A DNA stretch of 64,000 bases, taken from contig NZ_JALNTW010000015.1 in assembly GCF_023161665.1 (NCBI RefSeq), positions 54,648-118,647 of the forward strand. Reading direction: 5' to 3'. The DNA comes from Shewanella sp. 1CM18E (GTDB taxonomy: Bacteria; Pseudomonadota; Gammaproteobacteria; Enterobacterales; Shewanellaceae). Positions 42,750-52,267 of the stretch are shown here, piece by piece. The notes under the pieces are model-generated. The model was not told the origin of the DNA. It was given only the letters and a program-made list of their open reading frames with translations, and searched no databases. Position numbers and translations under genes: made by a program. Numbering within the stretch: the stretch's first letter is position 1; each line of letters opens with the position of its first letter.

Positions 42750-43706
42750 ATGACACAAGAATTTGAACATCTATCAGTACTGCTAACAGAAACGGTAGCT
42801 GGCTTAAAGATTAAACCAGATGGTATCTACATTGATGGCACATTTGGTCGTGGTGGTCACTCTCGAAAAGTGCTTGAGCAGCTGGGCCCTAATGGCCGAC
42901 TCATCGCCATTGATCGTGATCCACAAGCTATTGCTGCTGCTGAGCAGTTTAAAGATGATAGCCGTTTCCAAATTGTCCATGGCGGTTTTGGTCAGTTAGC
43001 TGATTACGTTGAAGATCTCGGTCTTAAAGGTCAAATCGATGGCGTGTTATTAGATTTTGGTGTGTCATCGCCACAATTAGACGATGCTGAGCGTGGCTTT
43101 AGCTTTTTACGTGACGGCCCATTAGATATGCGTATGGACAACTCGCAAGGTCAAACTGCAGCGCAGTGGATTGCTCGCGCAGAAATCGAAGATATGGCAT
43201 GGGTATTTAAAACCTACGGCGAAGAGAAAAACGCACGCCACATTGCCCGTTGTATTGCAGCGGATCGTGAAAAAACACCTTTCTTGCGCACTACAGAACT
43301 TGCTGAGCTGATAGCCCGCATAACCAAGAACAAAGAGCGTAATAAGCATCCTGCAACGCGAGTTTTTCAGGCTATCCGAATTTACATCAATAGCGAGCTT
43401 GAGCAAATTGACCAAGCACTAGAAGGTGCACTAACGGTATTAGCACCAGAAGGTCGTTTATCGGTTATTAGTTTCCACTCGCTTGAAGACCGTATGGTTA
43501 AGCGCTTTATTCGCCGTAATAGCCAAGGTGAAAGCGTGCCACACGGTTTACCAATTACTGAAGCTGAGATTAATAAGTCGCGCAAATTAAAAGGTGTGGG
43601 CAAAGCAATTAAGCCTTCAGCAGAAGAGATTGAACGCAATGCTAGAGCACGTAGCTCAGTACTGCGTGTTGCAGAGCGTTTACCTTACGACGCCGAAGCG
43701 ATTTAG
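42750..43706 (+). CDS. rsmH: 16S rRNA m4C1402 methyltransferase RsmH
   Basis: 318 residues. N4-methylates C1402 of 16S rRNA with SAM. The SAM site is IDGTFGRGGHSRKVLEQL; also AIDRDPQAI, LLDFGVSSPQLDDAERGFSF and the C-terminal VISFHSLEDRMVKRFI. Conserved second gene of dcw clusters. Confidence 0.97.
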   Translation: MTQEFEHLSVLLTETVAGLKIKPDGIYIDGTFGRGGHSRKVLEQLGPNGRLIAIDRDPQAIAAAEQFKDDSRFQIVHGGFGQLADYVEDLGLKGQIDGVLLDFGVSSPQLDDAERGFSFLRDGPLDMRMDNSQGQTAAQWIARAEIEDMAWVFKTYGEEKNARHIARCIAADREKTPFLRTTELAELIARITKNKERNKHPATRVFQAIRIYINSELEQIDQALEGALTVLAPEGRLSVISFHSLEDRMVKRFIRRNSQGESVPHGLPITEAEINKSRKLKGVGKAIKPSAEEIERNARARSSVLRVAERLPYDAEAI

Positions 43707-43714
43707 AGGTCTAC

Positions 43715-44029
43715 GTGAGTAAGTCGCAATTGAATCTAACTCGCATTGTGCTGCAAGACCTTTGGCAGAACAAGTGGGTGATGATCCTCGCGTTGTTAGT
43801 GATGCTAAACGCAATTGCGGTGGTATATACCAGCCATGAAGGGCGCAAATATACCAGTCAGTGGGATCAGTTATTACAAGAAAGAGATCGGCTTGATATT
43901 GAATGGCGCAACTTGTTACTTGAAGAGCAATCCCGTTCAGAACATAGCCGAATAACCCGGATAGCGACGAAAGAGCTCAATATGAACCGTCCGCTACCGA
44001 AAAATGAGATTGTTGTAAGGGTGCCATGA
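43715..44029 (+). CDS. ftsL: Cell division protein FtsL
   Basis: 104 residues, GTG start. Short cytoplasmic N-terminus, one membrane helix (about 19-40; KWVMILALLVMLNAIAVVYT) and a periplasmic leucine-zipper coiled coil (about 48-90; WDQLLQERDRLDIEWRNLLL). It forms the FtsQLB complex and activates septal peptidoglycan synthesis. It overlaps ftsI by 4 bp. Confidence 0.93.
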   Translation: MSKSQLNLTRIVLQDLWQNKWVMILALLVMLNAIAVVYTSHEGRKYTSQWDQLLQERDRLDIEWRNLLLEEQSRSEHSRITRIATKELNMNRPLPKNEIVVRVP

Positions 44030-45762
44030 GTAAACAGGCCAAGCGTAAACAAAAACCACAGCTGATCCAATGGCGTTTATACGTTGTTGTGGGATTTGTT
44101 TGCCTAATGTTTACCAGTTTGATTGGCCGCGCAGCTTATATTCAAATTATTGAGCCTGAAAAGCTACGCCACGAAAGTGATATGCGCACATTGCGTACCA
44201 CGAGCCGTGAGGTGCAGCGTGGCTTGATCACCGACCGTAACGGTGAAATGCTTGCTGTGAGTGTGCCGGTTAAGGCGGTGTATGCCGATCCTAAAGTTGT
44301 GCACGATAAAAATGGCTTTGCAGATATGCGCCGCTGGCAAGCGTTAGCAGATGTATTGCACGAGCCTAAAGAAGATATTCTTAAGCGGGTACAATCTAAC
44401 CCTCGTAAACGTTTTACCTACCTTAAGCGCCAAGTTACGCCAGCCGTTGCTGATTATATTAAACAGCTTAAATTGCCTGGTGTTTACTTAAAACCTGAAT
44501 CGCGTCGTTATTATCCAACAGGTGAGATCTCAGCTCAGTTAGTCGGTATCACCAATATCGATGACAAAGGTATTGAAGGGATTGAAAACACCTACAATGA
44601 TTGGCTAACCGGCACGCCAAGTAAGCAAAAAGTACGTAAGTCGCGCGACGGGCACGTAGTTGAGCGTCTTGATATGGTGCAAGAAGGCGAAAGCCCGAAT
44701 GACCTAGTGCTAAGTATCGACCAACGTATTCAGCAGTTAGCTTATCGTGAGCTTAAAAAAGCCACCGAGGTGAATCAGGCCACATCAGGCTCAATTGTGG
44801 TGCTTGATGTGCATACTGGCGAAGTGTTAGCTATGGCTAATACGCCATCTTACAACCCTAATTCACGCGAAAATTTGCAAAGTTACCGCATGCGTAACCG
44901 AGCGCTGACTGACTCTTATGAGCCAGGCTCAACCATTAAGCCATTTGTAGTGGCTGCAGCCCTTGAGGCTGGCACCATTAAAGTCGACGACATTATTAAG
45001 ACCAACCCAGGGCGTATGCGCATTGGCGGCAAGATTGTTCGCGATGGTCGTAACTATGGCGATTTATCCCTAAGTGGCATTTTGGTGCACTCAAGTAACG
45101 TAGGTATGACCAAAATAGCGCTGTCGATGCCAGTGCAAGAGTTATTGGGTGCCTATCAAACTATGGGCTTAGGTAATTATTCAGGAATTAATTTAGAAGG
45201 TGAAAGTGCGGGTCTTATTCATGATCGTCGTCGTTGGTCTGAGTTTGAACGTGCCACCTTATCTTTTGGTTACGGTTTAATGGCAACGCCATTACAACTA
45301 GCCAGAATGTATTCAATTTTAGGCAATAAAGGCGTTCTTTATCCGGTTTCGATTTTAAAGCTTAAGCAAGAGCCTGAAGGCACTCAGGTATTATCGCCAG
45401 AAGTCGCCCAAAGCGTCATGGAGATGCTAGTCGGTGTCACCGAAAAAGGCGGCACAGCCCTAAAAGCCCACATTGAAGGCTATCCAGTTGCAGGTAAAAC
45501 AGGTACAGCGCGTAAAGCGGTAGCGGGTGGCTATGGTGAAGACTACGTTGCGCTATTTGCCGGCGTGGCTCCTGTACATAATCCAAAGCTTGCTATTGCC
45601 GTGGTTGTTAACGAGCCGAAAGGTGATCGCTATTATGGTGGTGATATTGCCGCACCAGTATTTGCTGCTGTTATGTCGGGTGCCTTGCAAATGCTTAACG
45701 TAGAGCCGATTTCAAATCGCGAAAAAGTACGCCTAGCTGCAAATTCTAGGAGTGTTGAATGA
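44026..45762 (+). CDS. ftsI: Peptidoglycan transpeptidase FtsI (PBP3)
   Basis: 578 residues. One N-terminal membrane helix (about 17-40), a pedestal dimerisation domain, then the transpeptidase domain with the active-site STIK (Ser at about residue 302), SSN (in VHSSNVGMTK) and KTG (in AGKTGTARK). Crosslinks septal peptidoglycan with FtsW. Overlaps both ftsL and murE by 4 bp. Confidence 0.97.
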   Translation: MSKQAKRKQKPQLIQWRLYVVVGFVCLMFTSLIGRAAYIQIIEPEKLRHESDMRTLRTTSREVQRGLITDRNGEMLAVSVPVKAVYADPKVVHDKNGFADMRRWQALADVLHEPKEDILKRVQSNPRKRFTYLKRQVTPAVADYIKQLKLPGVYLKPESRRYYPTGEISAQLVGITNIDDKGIEGIENTYNDWLTGTPSKQKVRKSRDGHVVERLDMVQEGESPNDLVLSIDQRIQQLAYRELKKATEVNQATSGSIVVLDVHTGEVLAMANTPSYNPNSRENLQSYRMRNRALTDSYEPGSTIKPFVVAAALEAGTIKVDDIIKTNPGRMRIGGKIVRDGRNYGDLSLSGILVHSSNVGMTKIALSMPVQELLGAYQTMGLGNYSGINLEGESAGLIHDRRRWSEFERATLSFGYGLMATPLQLARMYSILGNKGVLYPVSILKLKQEPEGTQVLSPEVAQSVMEMLVGVTEKGGTALKAHIEGYPVAGKTGTARKAVAGGYGEDYVALFAGVAPVHNPKLAIAVVVNEPKGDRYYGGDIAAPVFAAVMSGALQMLNVEPISNREKVRLAANSRSVE

Positions 45763-47228
45763 TGCTAATACGAGATTTATTGGCGCCATGGTTTCATTAT
45801 TCGGGAGTCGAGAGCTTCCAAAATTTAACGCTTGATAGTCGAGCTGTTGAGAAGGGCGATATTTTTGTTGCTATTCCGGGCTACCAAGTTGACGGCCGTA
45901 AATTCTTAGCCGCAGCATTTGAGCGCGGTGCTGTAGCAGCCTTGGTGCATACCGACTCTCCAGATGAACACGGAAAAATCGTCACTAATGCTGGCTTGCA
46001 GATTATGTTTTTCCAGCTAAATAGGCAGATCTCAGCACTTGCTGCACAGGCTTATCCATTATCTGCCGCTCGACCACAAATTGTTGGTGTTACAGGCACT
46101 AACGGTAAAACATCTATTACTCAGTTAGTGGCGCAATTACAGTTATTGCAAGGTAAGCAAACCGCGGTGATGGGCACCCTAGGTAATGGTCTTTGGGGAC
46201 AACTTGTAGATAGTGGCAACACTACCGCAGATCCCGTAACCCTAATTAAACAGTTACAACAGTTTGAACAGGCAGGCGCAGATACATGCGCGATGGAAGT
46301 GTCTAGTCATGGCTTAGTACAAGGCCGGGTTGAAGCTGTGCCATTTGATGTTGCTGTATTTACTAATTTGAGCCGCGACCACCTTGATTACCACCATACG
46401 ATGGACGCTTATGCTGCGGCTAAAAAGCGCCTTTTCCAATTCGCGAGCTTACGCGCAGGTTTAATTAATTGTGACGATGCAGTTGGTCGTGAATGGTTGG
46501 CAGAGCTTCAGTCTGACAAGTTTTTGGGCTACAGCGTTAAAGGTAATTCAAGCGCGGATATTTATGCCAAAGATTGTTATTTCCACGATGGCGGTGTGCG
46601 TTGCACTTTAGTGTGGCCACAAGGTGAAGCTAAGCTAGATTCGCCGCTATTAGGTGACTTTAATCTAGCCAACCTAATTGCAGCATTGGGCGCACTTTAT
46701 CTGCTTGGCGAAGATATGCAGCAGTTAGTAACGCTAGCCGCCAAGCTCGAGCCTGTGGCTGGGCGTATGGAACGCTTTACTGCAAAAAATGACGTTACAT
46801 TGGTGGTCGATTATGCCCACACACCTGATGCTATTGAGCAAGCGTTAAAGGCTCTAAGAGTCCATTGTCGTGGTGAGCTTTGGTGTTTATTTGGTTGTGG
46901 TGGTGACAGAGACACAGGTAAGCGCCCTATGATGGCCGCCAGTGCTGAGCAGTTTGCTGATAAAGTCATGGTGACCAGCGACAATTGTCGCAGTGAAGAT
47001 CCGCAGGTCATTATTAATGACATTCTCGCCGGGCTAACGCGTCCTGAAGCTGCTTTGACTCAAGTTGATCGCAAGCTTGCGATTCAAACGATTGTTGCTC
47101 AAGCGAAGTCTGGCGATATGGTGTTACTCGCGGGTAAAGGGCATGAAACCTATCAAGAAGTTAACGGTATTAAATTGGATTACGATGAAAGAGCCTTCAC
47201 CAAAGCGATTGCAGAAGGTGGCTTATGA
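45759..47228 (+). CDS. murE: UDP-MurNAc-tripeptide synthetase MurE
   Basis: 489 residues. Adds the third stem-peptide residue (meso-diaminopimelate in Gram-negatives). Seen: LDSRAVEKGDIFVAIPGYQVDG, P-loop GVTGTNGKTSITQ, SSHGLVQGRV, and FGCGGDRDTGKRPMM. The specificity motif DNPR of mDAP ligases reads DNCR here (SDNCRSEDP); the mDAP-binding Arg is kept, so mDAP remains the expected substrate. Overlaps ftsI and murF by 4 bp. Confidence 0.96.
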   Translation: MMLIRDLLAPWFHYSGVESFQNLTLDSRAVEKGDIFVAIPGYQVDGRKFLAAAFERGAVAALVHTDSPDEHGKIVTNAGLQIMFFQLNRQISALAAQAYPLSAARPQIVGVTGTNGKTSITQLVAQLQLLQGKQTAVMGTLGNGLWGQLVDSGNTTADPVTLIKQLQQFEQAGADTCAMEVSSHGLVQGRVEAVPFDVAVFTNLSRDHLDYHHTMDAYAAAKKRLFQFASLRAGLINCDDAVGREWLAELQSDKFLGYSVKGNSSADIYAKDCYFHDGGVRCTLVWPQGEAKLDSPLLGDFNLANLIAALGALYLLGEDMQQLVTLAAKLEPVAGRMERFTAKNDVTLVVDYAHTPDAIEQALKALRVHCRGELWCLFGCGGDRDTGKRPMMAASAEQFADKVMVTSDNCRSEDPQVIINDILAGLTRPEAALTQVDRKLAIQTIVAQAKSGDMVLLAGKGHETYQEVNGIKLDYDERAFTKAIAEGGL

Positions 47229-48604
47229 TTAACGTTTCTTTAGCTCAATTAGCAGCGCGCCTAAACGGCAAGTTAATTGGTAACGACCTACAAATCGACA
47301 GTGTGTCAACGGATAGTCGAGCGGTAGATAATCAAACCTTGTTTGTTGCTTTAAAAGGCGAAAACTTCGATGGTCATAACTTTGCTCAAGCGGCTGTTGA
47401 TGCAGGGGCTAATGCCTTGTTAGTAGAGCGAGAGTTGCCAGTTAAGGCGAGCCAAATCCTTGTTGAGAATAGCCAAAAAGCAATGGGCGAAATTGGCGCT
47501 TATGTGCGTGAGCAAATTGCACCTATTTGTATCGCATTAACTGGTTCTAACGGCAAAACCAGCGTTAAAGAGATGATTGCAACTATCTTATCGCAGCATC
47601 ATCAAGTGCTTTACACTGCGGGCAATTTTAATAACGAAATAGGTGTGCCGCTAACGTTACTCAGACTACAACACGGTGATGAGTTTGGTGTGTTTGAACT
47701 TGGCGCTAATCACGCAGGGGAAATTGATTACACCTCAAGCCTAGTTAAGCCTAGCGTGGCCATGGTCAACAACGTTGCCTCTGCACACCTTGAAGGGTTT
47801 GGCTCTTTAGAAGGTGTGGCCAAAGCAAAGTCTGAGATTTTTAATCATATTAGCGCTGATGGCACGGCGGTAATTAACGCAGACGATAGCTTTGCTGATG
47901 TGATGCTTAACGCTTCTAGCCACCTCAAACAGCTCTGCTTCGGGGTTAAAACTAACGATTCAAATCATCTAGATGTATTTGCGACAGACTTAGTTGCTGA
48001 TGCATACGGGCGGTATGGCTTTAACCTTTGTACTGCAACCGAATCTTTGCAAGTTAATTTACCACTTGCAGGGCGTCATCAAGTGTCTAATGCGCTGGCT
48101 GCAACTAGCATGTGTTTAGCGTTAGGCCTGTCACTGGCCGATATCGGTCAAGGACTTAGTCTACTGCAGCCGGTAAAAGGGCGTATGTTACCGAGCCAGC
48201 TGGGGCGAGTGACAGTGATTGATGATAGTTACAATGCTAATCCTGCTTCTGTAGGAGCTGCAATTGACTGGCTTCAAGAAATTAAAGGAAATCGCTGTTT
48301 AGTACTGGGCGATTTAGGTGAATTAGGCGACAATGCCGCCCTTTTGCATTGTCAGCTTGGCGAATTAGCTAAAACAAAAGGTGTAAATGCGCTGTTTTGT
48401 CTAGGTACGTTGAGTGAAGGTGCTAGTCACGCTTTTGGCTCCAAACATTACCATGATATCGACGAGTTAGTTGCAGGACTGATTCAATATATTAATGGTT
48501 TACCTGCAGAGGTTACTGTGTTGGTAAAAGGTTCTCGCAGCGCGAGAATGGAACGAGTTGTTGAAGCTTTAACAATGGCCTATGGTCGCGGGGAGTTTGT
48601 TTAA
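47225..48604 (+). CDS. murF: UDP-MurNAc-pentapeptide synthetase MurF
   Basis: 459 residues. Ligates D-Ala-D-Ala to the UDP-MurNAc-tripeptide. Motifs: STDSRAVDNQTLFVALKGE, P-loop ALTGSNGKTSVKEMI, FELGANHAGEIDY, and DDSYNANPASVGAAID. Stop overlaps the mraY start by one base. Confidence 0.97.
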   Translation: MINVSLAQLAARLNGKLIGNDLQIDSVSTDSRAVDNQTLFVALKGENFDGHNFAQAAVDAGANALLVERELPVKASQILVENSQKAMGEIGAYVREQIAPICIALTGSNGKTSVKEMIATILSQHHQVLYTAGNFNNEIGVPLTLLRLQHGDEFGVFELGANHAGEIDYTSSLVKPSVAMVNNVASAHLEGFGSLEGVAKAKSEIFNHISADGTAVINADDSFADVMLNASSHLKQLCFGVKTNDSNHLDVFATDLVADAYGRYGFNLCTATESLQVNLPLAGRHQVSNALAATSMCLALGLSLADIGQGLSLLQPVKGRMLPSQLGRVTVIDDSYNANPASVGAAIDWLQEIKGNRCLVLGDLGELGDNAALLHCQLGELAKTKGVNALFCLGTLSEGASHAFGSKHYHDIDELVAGLIQYINGLPAEVTVLVKGSRSARMERVVEALTMAYGRGEFV

Positions 48605-49686
48605 TGCTGGTTTACCTGGCTGAGTATTTAACCCAATTTTACAGCGGGTTTAACGTATTTTCGTATGTGACGTTTCGAGCGATTTTAGGCTTGATGACGG
48701 CAATGGTATTAAGTCTTTGGCTAGGTCCAAAGATGATTGAGCGTTTGCAGCTAATGCAAATTGGCCAAGTTGTGCGTAATGACGGTCCTGAATCACATTT
48801 TAGTAAGCGTGGTACGCCTACTATGGGCGGCATACTGATCCTTGCTGGTGTATTTATCAGTGTGTTGCTTTGGGGCGATCTTGGTAGCCGTTACGTTTGG
48901 GTCGTGCTGTTTGTGCTAGGTAGTTTCGGCTTAATTGGCTTCATTGATGATTACCGTAAAGTGGTGCGTAAAGATACTAAAGGTCTGATCGCTCGCTGGA
49001 AGTATTTTTGGCAATCAGCTGCCGCATTAGCAATCGCAGTATATCTGTATGCGTCGGCGCAAAGCCCTGGTGAAACGCAATTAGTAGTGCCGTTCTTTAA
49101 AGATATTATGCCGCAGTTAGGTGGCTTCTTTATCGTGTTGGTGTACTTCACGATTGTTGGTTCAAGTAATGCGGTTAACTTAACCGACGGCCTTGATGGT
49201 TTAGCGATTATGCCAACAGTGATGGTTGCAGCAGCATTTGCGTTAATTGCTTACCTTTCAGGTCACGTGCAGTTTGCTAACTATTTGCACTTACCTTATT
49301 TGCCGGGCGCGGGTGAGTTAGTCATTGTGTGTACGGCGATTGTCGGGGCGGGCCTTGGTTTCTTGTGGTTTAACACTTATCCAGCGCAAGTCTTTATGGG
49401 CGATGTTGGCTCACTAGCACTTGGCGCTGCATTAGGCGCAATTGCGGTATTGGTTCGTCAAGAGATTTTGCTAGTGATTATGGGCGGTGTTTTTGTAATG
49501 GAAACCGTGTCGGTGATCTTGCAAGTAGGCTCTTACAAGTTACGTGGTCAACGTATTTTCCGTATGGCACCGATTCATCATCATTACGAGTTGAAAGGCT
49601 GGCCTGAACCTCGAGTGATTGTGCGTTTTTGGATTATTTCATTGTTCCTAGTTCTGCTTGGGCTAGCGACTCTGAAGCTTAGATAA
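48604..49686 (+). CDS. mraY: Phospho-MurNAc-pentapeptide transferase MraY
   Basis: 360 residues, ten membrane helices. Makes lipid I from UDP-MurNAc-pentapeptide and undecaprenyl phosphate. Catalytic/metal motifs: GFIDDYRKVVRKDTKGL, NAVNLTDGLDGLAIMP, FMGDVGSLALG and the HIHHHYELKGWPE-type loop (here PIHHHYELKG). Confidence 0.97.
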   Translation: MLVYLAEYLTQFYSGFNVFSYVTFRAILGLMTAMVLSLWLGPKMIERLQLMQIGQVVRNDGPESHFSKRGTPTMGGILILAGVFISVLLWGDLGSRYVWVVLFVLGSFGLIGFIDDYRKVVRKDTKGLIARWKYFWQSAAALAIAVYLYASAQSPGETQLVVPFFKDIMPQLGGFFIVLVYFTIVGSSNAVNLTDGLDGLAIMPTVMVAAAFALIAYLSGHVQFANYLHLPYLPGAGELVIVCTAIVGAGLGFLWFNTYPAQVFMGDVGSLALGAALGAIAVLVRQEILLVIMGGVFVMETVSVILQVGSYKLRGQRIFRMAPIHHHYELKGWPEPRVIVRFWIISLFLVLLGLATLKLR

Positions 49687-49740
49687 TACGTCTAATTAAT
49701 TACAGCAAACAGATATTAACTGAATTGAAATAGGTCTGAT

Positions 49741-51060
49741 ATGGCGCAGCAGTATTCACACATTGTATTAGGTTTAGGCGCAACGGGGTTGTCTGTTGTG
49801 CGTTACCTGTGTGGGCAAGGTATCACCCCGTTGGTGATGGATAGCCGAGCTGTGCCTCCAGGCGCAGACGTATTGGCGGCTGAGTTTCCTCAAGTTGAGT
49901 TAATTGCTGGTGGTTTTGATTGCCGTTATTTGGTGCAAGCGGAGCAAATCGTTATCAGCCCGGGCATCGCCTGCGAAACCCCAGAAGTCAGAGTTGCCTT
50001 TGATATGGGGATTGAGGTGATTGGTGATGTTGAGCTGTTTGCCAGAGAAGTGAGTAAGACTGACGCTAAGGTGATTGGTATTACTGGTTCAAATGGTAAG
50101 ACTACTGTAACCACTTTAGTCGGTGAGATCGCCAAGGCGAGTGGTTGTAGTTATGCGGTTGGCGGTAACATAGGTGTGCCAGCATTAGACCTATTGCTTG
50201 AGCCGAAAGATTTATACATCCTTGAGCTTTCAAGTTTTCAATTAGAAACCACCCATAGCCTAAATTGTGCTATCGCAACGTGCTTGAATATCAGTGAAGA
50301 TCATATGGATCGTTACAGCGATATTGAGTCATATCGTCAAGCTAAGTTGAAGCTTTATGATCAGACCAAGATGGTGTTATTCAACCGTGAAGATCCATTA
50401 ACAACGCCTAATCACCCGGCGAATCAAAACAGTTTTGGCTTAGATGTGCCAAGTGATGACGCTTGGGGAATTACCGGTGGCATGTTGGTGCTTGGTAGTA
50501 GCCCTATTATGTCAGTGAATGATGTGGCGCTAGTAGGCAGCCATAACCATGCCAACGTATTGGCTGCTATGGCGTTAACCTCAGCGGTTGGTATAAAGCG
50601 TGATTATCAAATTGCAGTTGCTAAAGAGTTCAATGGGTTAGAGCATCGTTGTGAGACGGTAGCTGAAGTAGCTGGTGTTACTTATATCAATGATTCCAAA
50701 GCGACCAATGTAGGCGCAACCGTTGCGGCTATTGATGGGCTGAGTGATCACTTAGGTGAGCTCATTCTTATTGCGGGTGGAGATAGTAAAGGCGCTGATT
50801 TATCCAGCCTTGAGCCGGTGATTGCAAAAGTGAGTAAGTTAATCACTCTAGGCAGAGATGGCGATAAAATTGCCGCATTAAAACCTGATTCAATAAAAGT
50901 AGCAACTTTAGCCGAGGCCGTTGCTGTAGGGCGTGAGTTAGCGACCCCAGGCGATATTGTTATCTTGTCGCCAGCCTGTGCCAGTTTAGATATGTACCCA
51001 AACTATATGGTGCGTGGAGAAGAGTTTCGTAGCTTGGTAGCAGCCTTTGATGGCGAGTAA
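49741..51060 (+). CDS. murD: UDP-MurNAc-L-Ala:D-Glu ligase MurD
   Basis: 439 residues. Adds D-glutamate. Seen: VLGLGATGLSVVRYL at the N-terminus, P-loop GITGSNGKTTVTTL, ELSSFQLETTHSL, NISEDHMDRYSD, HRCETVAEVAGVTYINDSKATN and the C-terminal LSPACASLDMYPNY. It overlaps ftsW by 11 bp. Confidence 0.97.
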   Translation: MAQQYSHIVLGLGATGLSVVRYLCGQGITPLVMDSRAVPPGADVLAAEFPQVELIAGGFDCRYLVQAEQIVISPGIACETPEVRVAFDMGIEVIGDVELFAREVSKTDAKVIGITGSNGKTTVTTLVGEIAKASGCSYAVGGNIGVPALDLLLEPKDLYILELSSFQLETTHSLNCAIATCLNISEDHMDRYSDIESYRQAKLKLYDQTKMVLFNREDPLTTPNHPANQNSFGLDVPSDDAWGITGGMLVLGSSPIMSVNDVALVGSHNHANVLAAMALTSAVGIKRDYQIAVAKEFNGLEHRCETVAEVAGVTYINDSKATNVGATVAAIDGLSDHLGELILIAGGDSKGADLSSLEPVIAKVSKLITLGRDGDKIAALKPDSIKVATLAEAVAVGRELATPGDIVILSPACASLDMYPNYMVRGEEFRSLVAAFDGE

Positions 51061-52267
51061 GGAAAAGCTGTTGAACTTTTTTGGCGAGCGCTTTAAATGG
51101 CCAATGCCAAACCTGTTTAACGACAGCATTACGCCAAGCAAGCATTTGTACGATAGGTCATTGTTGTTTGCTGTGCTGGCACTGATTAGCTTCGGTTTTG
51201 TGATGGTGATGTCAGCTTCTATGCCAGAGGCACAAACCTTAACCGGTAATCCGTTTCACTTTGTTTGGCGTCACGGTGCTTATCTCGTTGGCTGTGTGCT
51301 GATTGCAGGTGTGGTGCTGCAGATTGAAATGCGACATTGGCAGCGGTTTAGTCCTTTGTTGTTGCTGGTTGTTGGCTTGATGCTGTTTGCTGTACTGCTG
51401 GTCGGAACCACTGTAAATGGTGCTACGCGTTGGTTATCAATCGGACCTATTCGTATTCAGGTTGCTGAGATCGCCAAGTTTGCATTTGCGATCTATATGG
51501 CGGGTTACTTAGTACGTCGTCATCAAGAGATAAGAGAAAACGCCAAAGGCTTTTATAAGCCAATTGCAGTATTTGCAGTTTATGCGGTGTTAATTTTGGC
51601 TCAACCTGACTTAGGTACAGTGGTTGTGCTGTTTGTTGGTACCGTGGGCTTACTGTTTTTAGCTGGTGCGCGTTTATTTGATTTCTTTGCTTTGATCTTG
51701 GCAGGAATTTTAGCGTTCGTTGCCTTGGTACTATTCGAACCTTACCGGATGCGCCGAGTGACGTCGTTCCTAGACCCATGGCAAGATCCGTTTGGTAGTG
51801 GTTATCAGCTAACTCAATCATTAATGGCTTATGGCCGAGGTGACTGGTTTGGACAAGGGTTAGGTAACAGTATTCAGAAGTTGGAGTATTTGCCAGAGGC
51901 GCATACCGACTTTATCTTTGCCGTGATTGGTGAAGAACTAGGGTTTATAGGCATTATCGCTGTACTTGCCGTGCTGTTATTTGTGGCATTAAGAGCAATC
52001 AAACTCGGTAATATGTGTTTAGTGTTAGATCGAGCGTTTGAAGGCTACTTAGCTTACGGCATAGGTATTTGGATTTGCTTTCAAACCGTGGTTAATGTTG
52101 GCGCCAGTATTGGTATGTTGCCAACGAAAGGACTAACACTGCCATTTATTAGTTATGGTGGTAGTAGTTTATGGGTTATGACGGCGGCAGTGATGTTGCT
52201 GATCCGTATCGACTATGAACGACGATTAAGTGTCACCCAGGCCGTAGATGGCCGTGCAGGTAAATAA
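51050..52267 (+). CDS. ftsW: Septal peptidoglycan polymerase FtsW (SEDS)
   Basis: 405 residues from ATG 51050; an in-frame TTG one codon earlier is ignored. Ten membrane helices. SEDS motifs: GATRWLSIGPIRIQVAEIAKF, AQPDLGTVVVL (catalytic-region Asp), GEELGFIGIIAV and LPFISYGGSSLW. Polymerises lipid II at the septum with FtsI. Starts inside murD and ends overlapping murG by one base. Confidence 0.97.
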   Translation: MASKEKLLNFFGERFKWPMPNLFNDSITPSKHLYDRSLLFAVLALISFGFVMVMSASMPEAQTLTGNPFHFVWRHGAYLVGCVLIAGVVLQIEMRHWQRFSPLLLLVVGLMLFAVLLVGTTVNGATRWLSIGPIRIQVAEIAKFAFAIYMAGYLVRRHQEIRENAKGFYKPIAVFAVYAVLILAQPDLGTVVVLFVGTVGLLFLAGARLFDFFALILAGILAFVALVLFEPYRMRRVTSFLDPWQDPFGSGYQLTQSLMAYGRGDWFGQGLGNSIQKLEYLPEAHTDFIFAVIGEELGFIGIIAVLAVLLFVALRAIKLGNMCLVLDRAFEGYLAYGIGIWICFQTVVNVGASIGMLPTKGLTLPFISYGGSSLWVMTAAVMLLIRIDYERRLSVTQAVDGRAGK

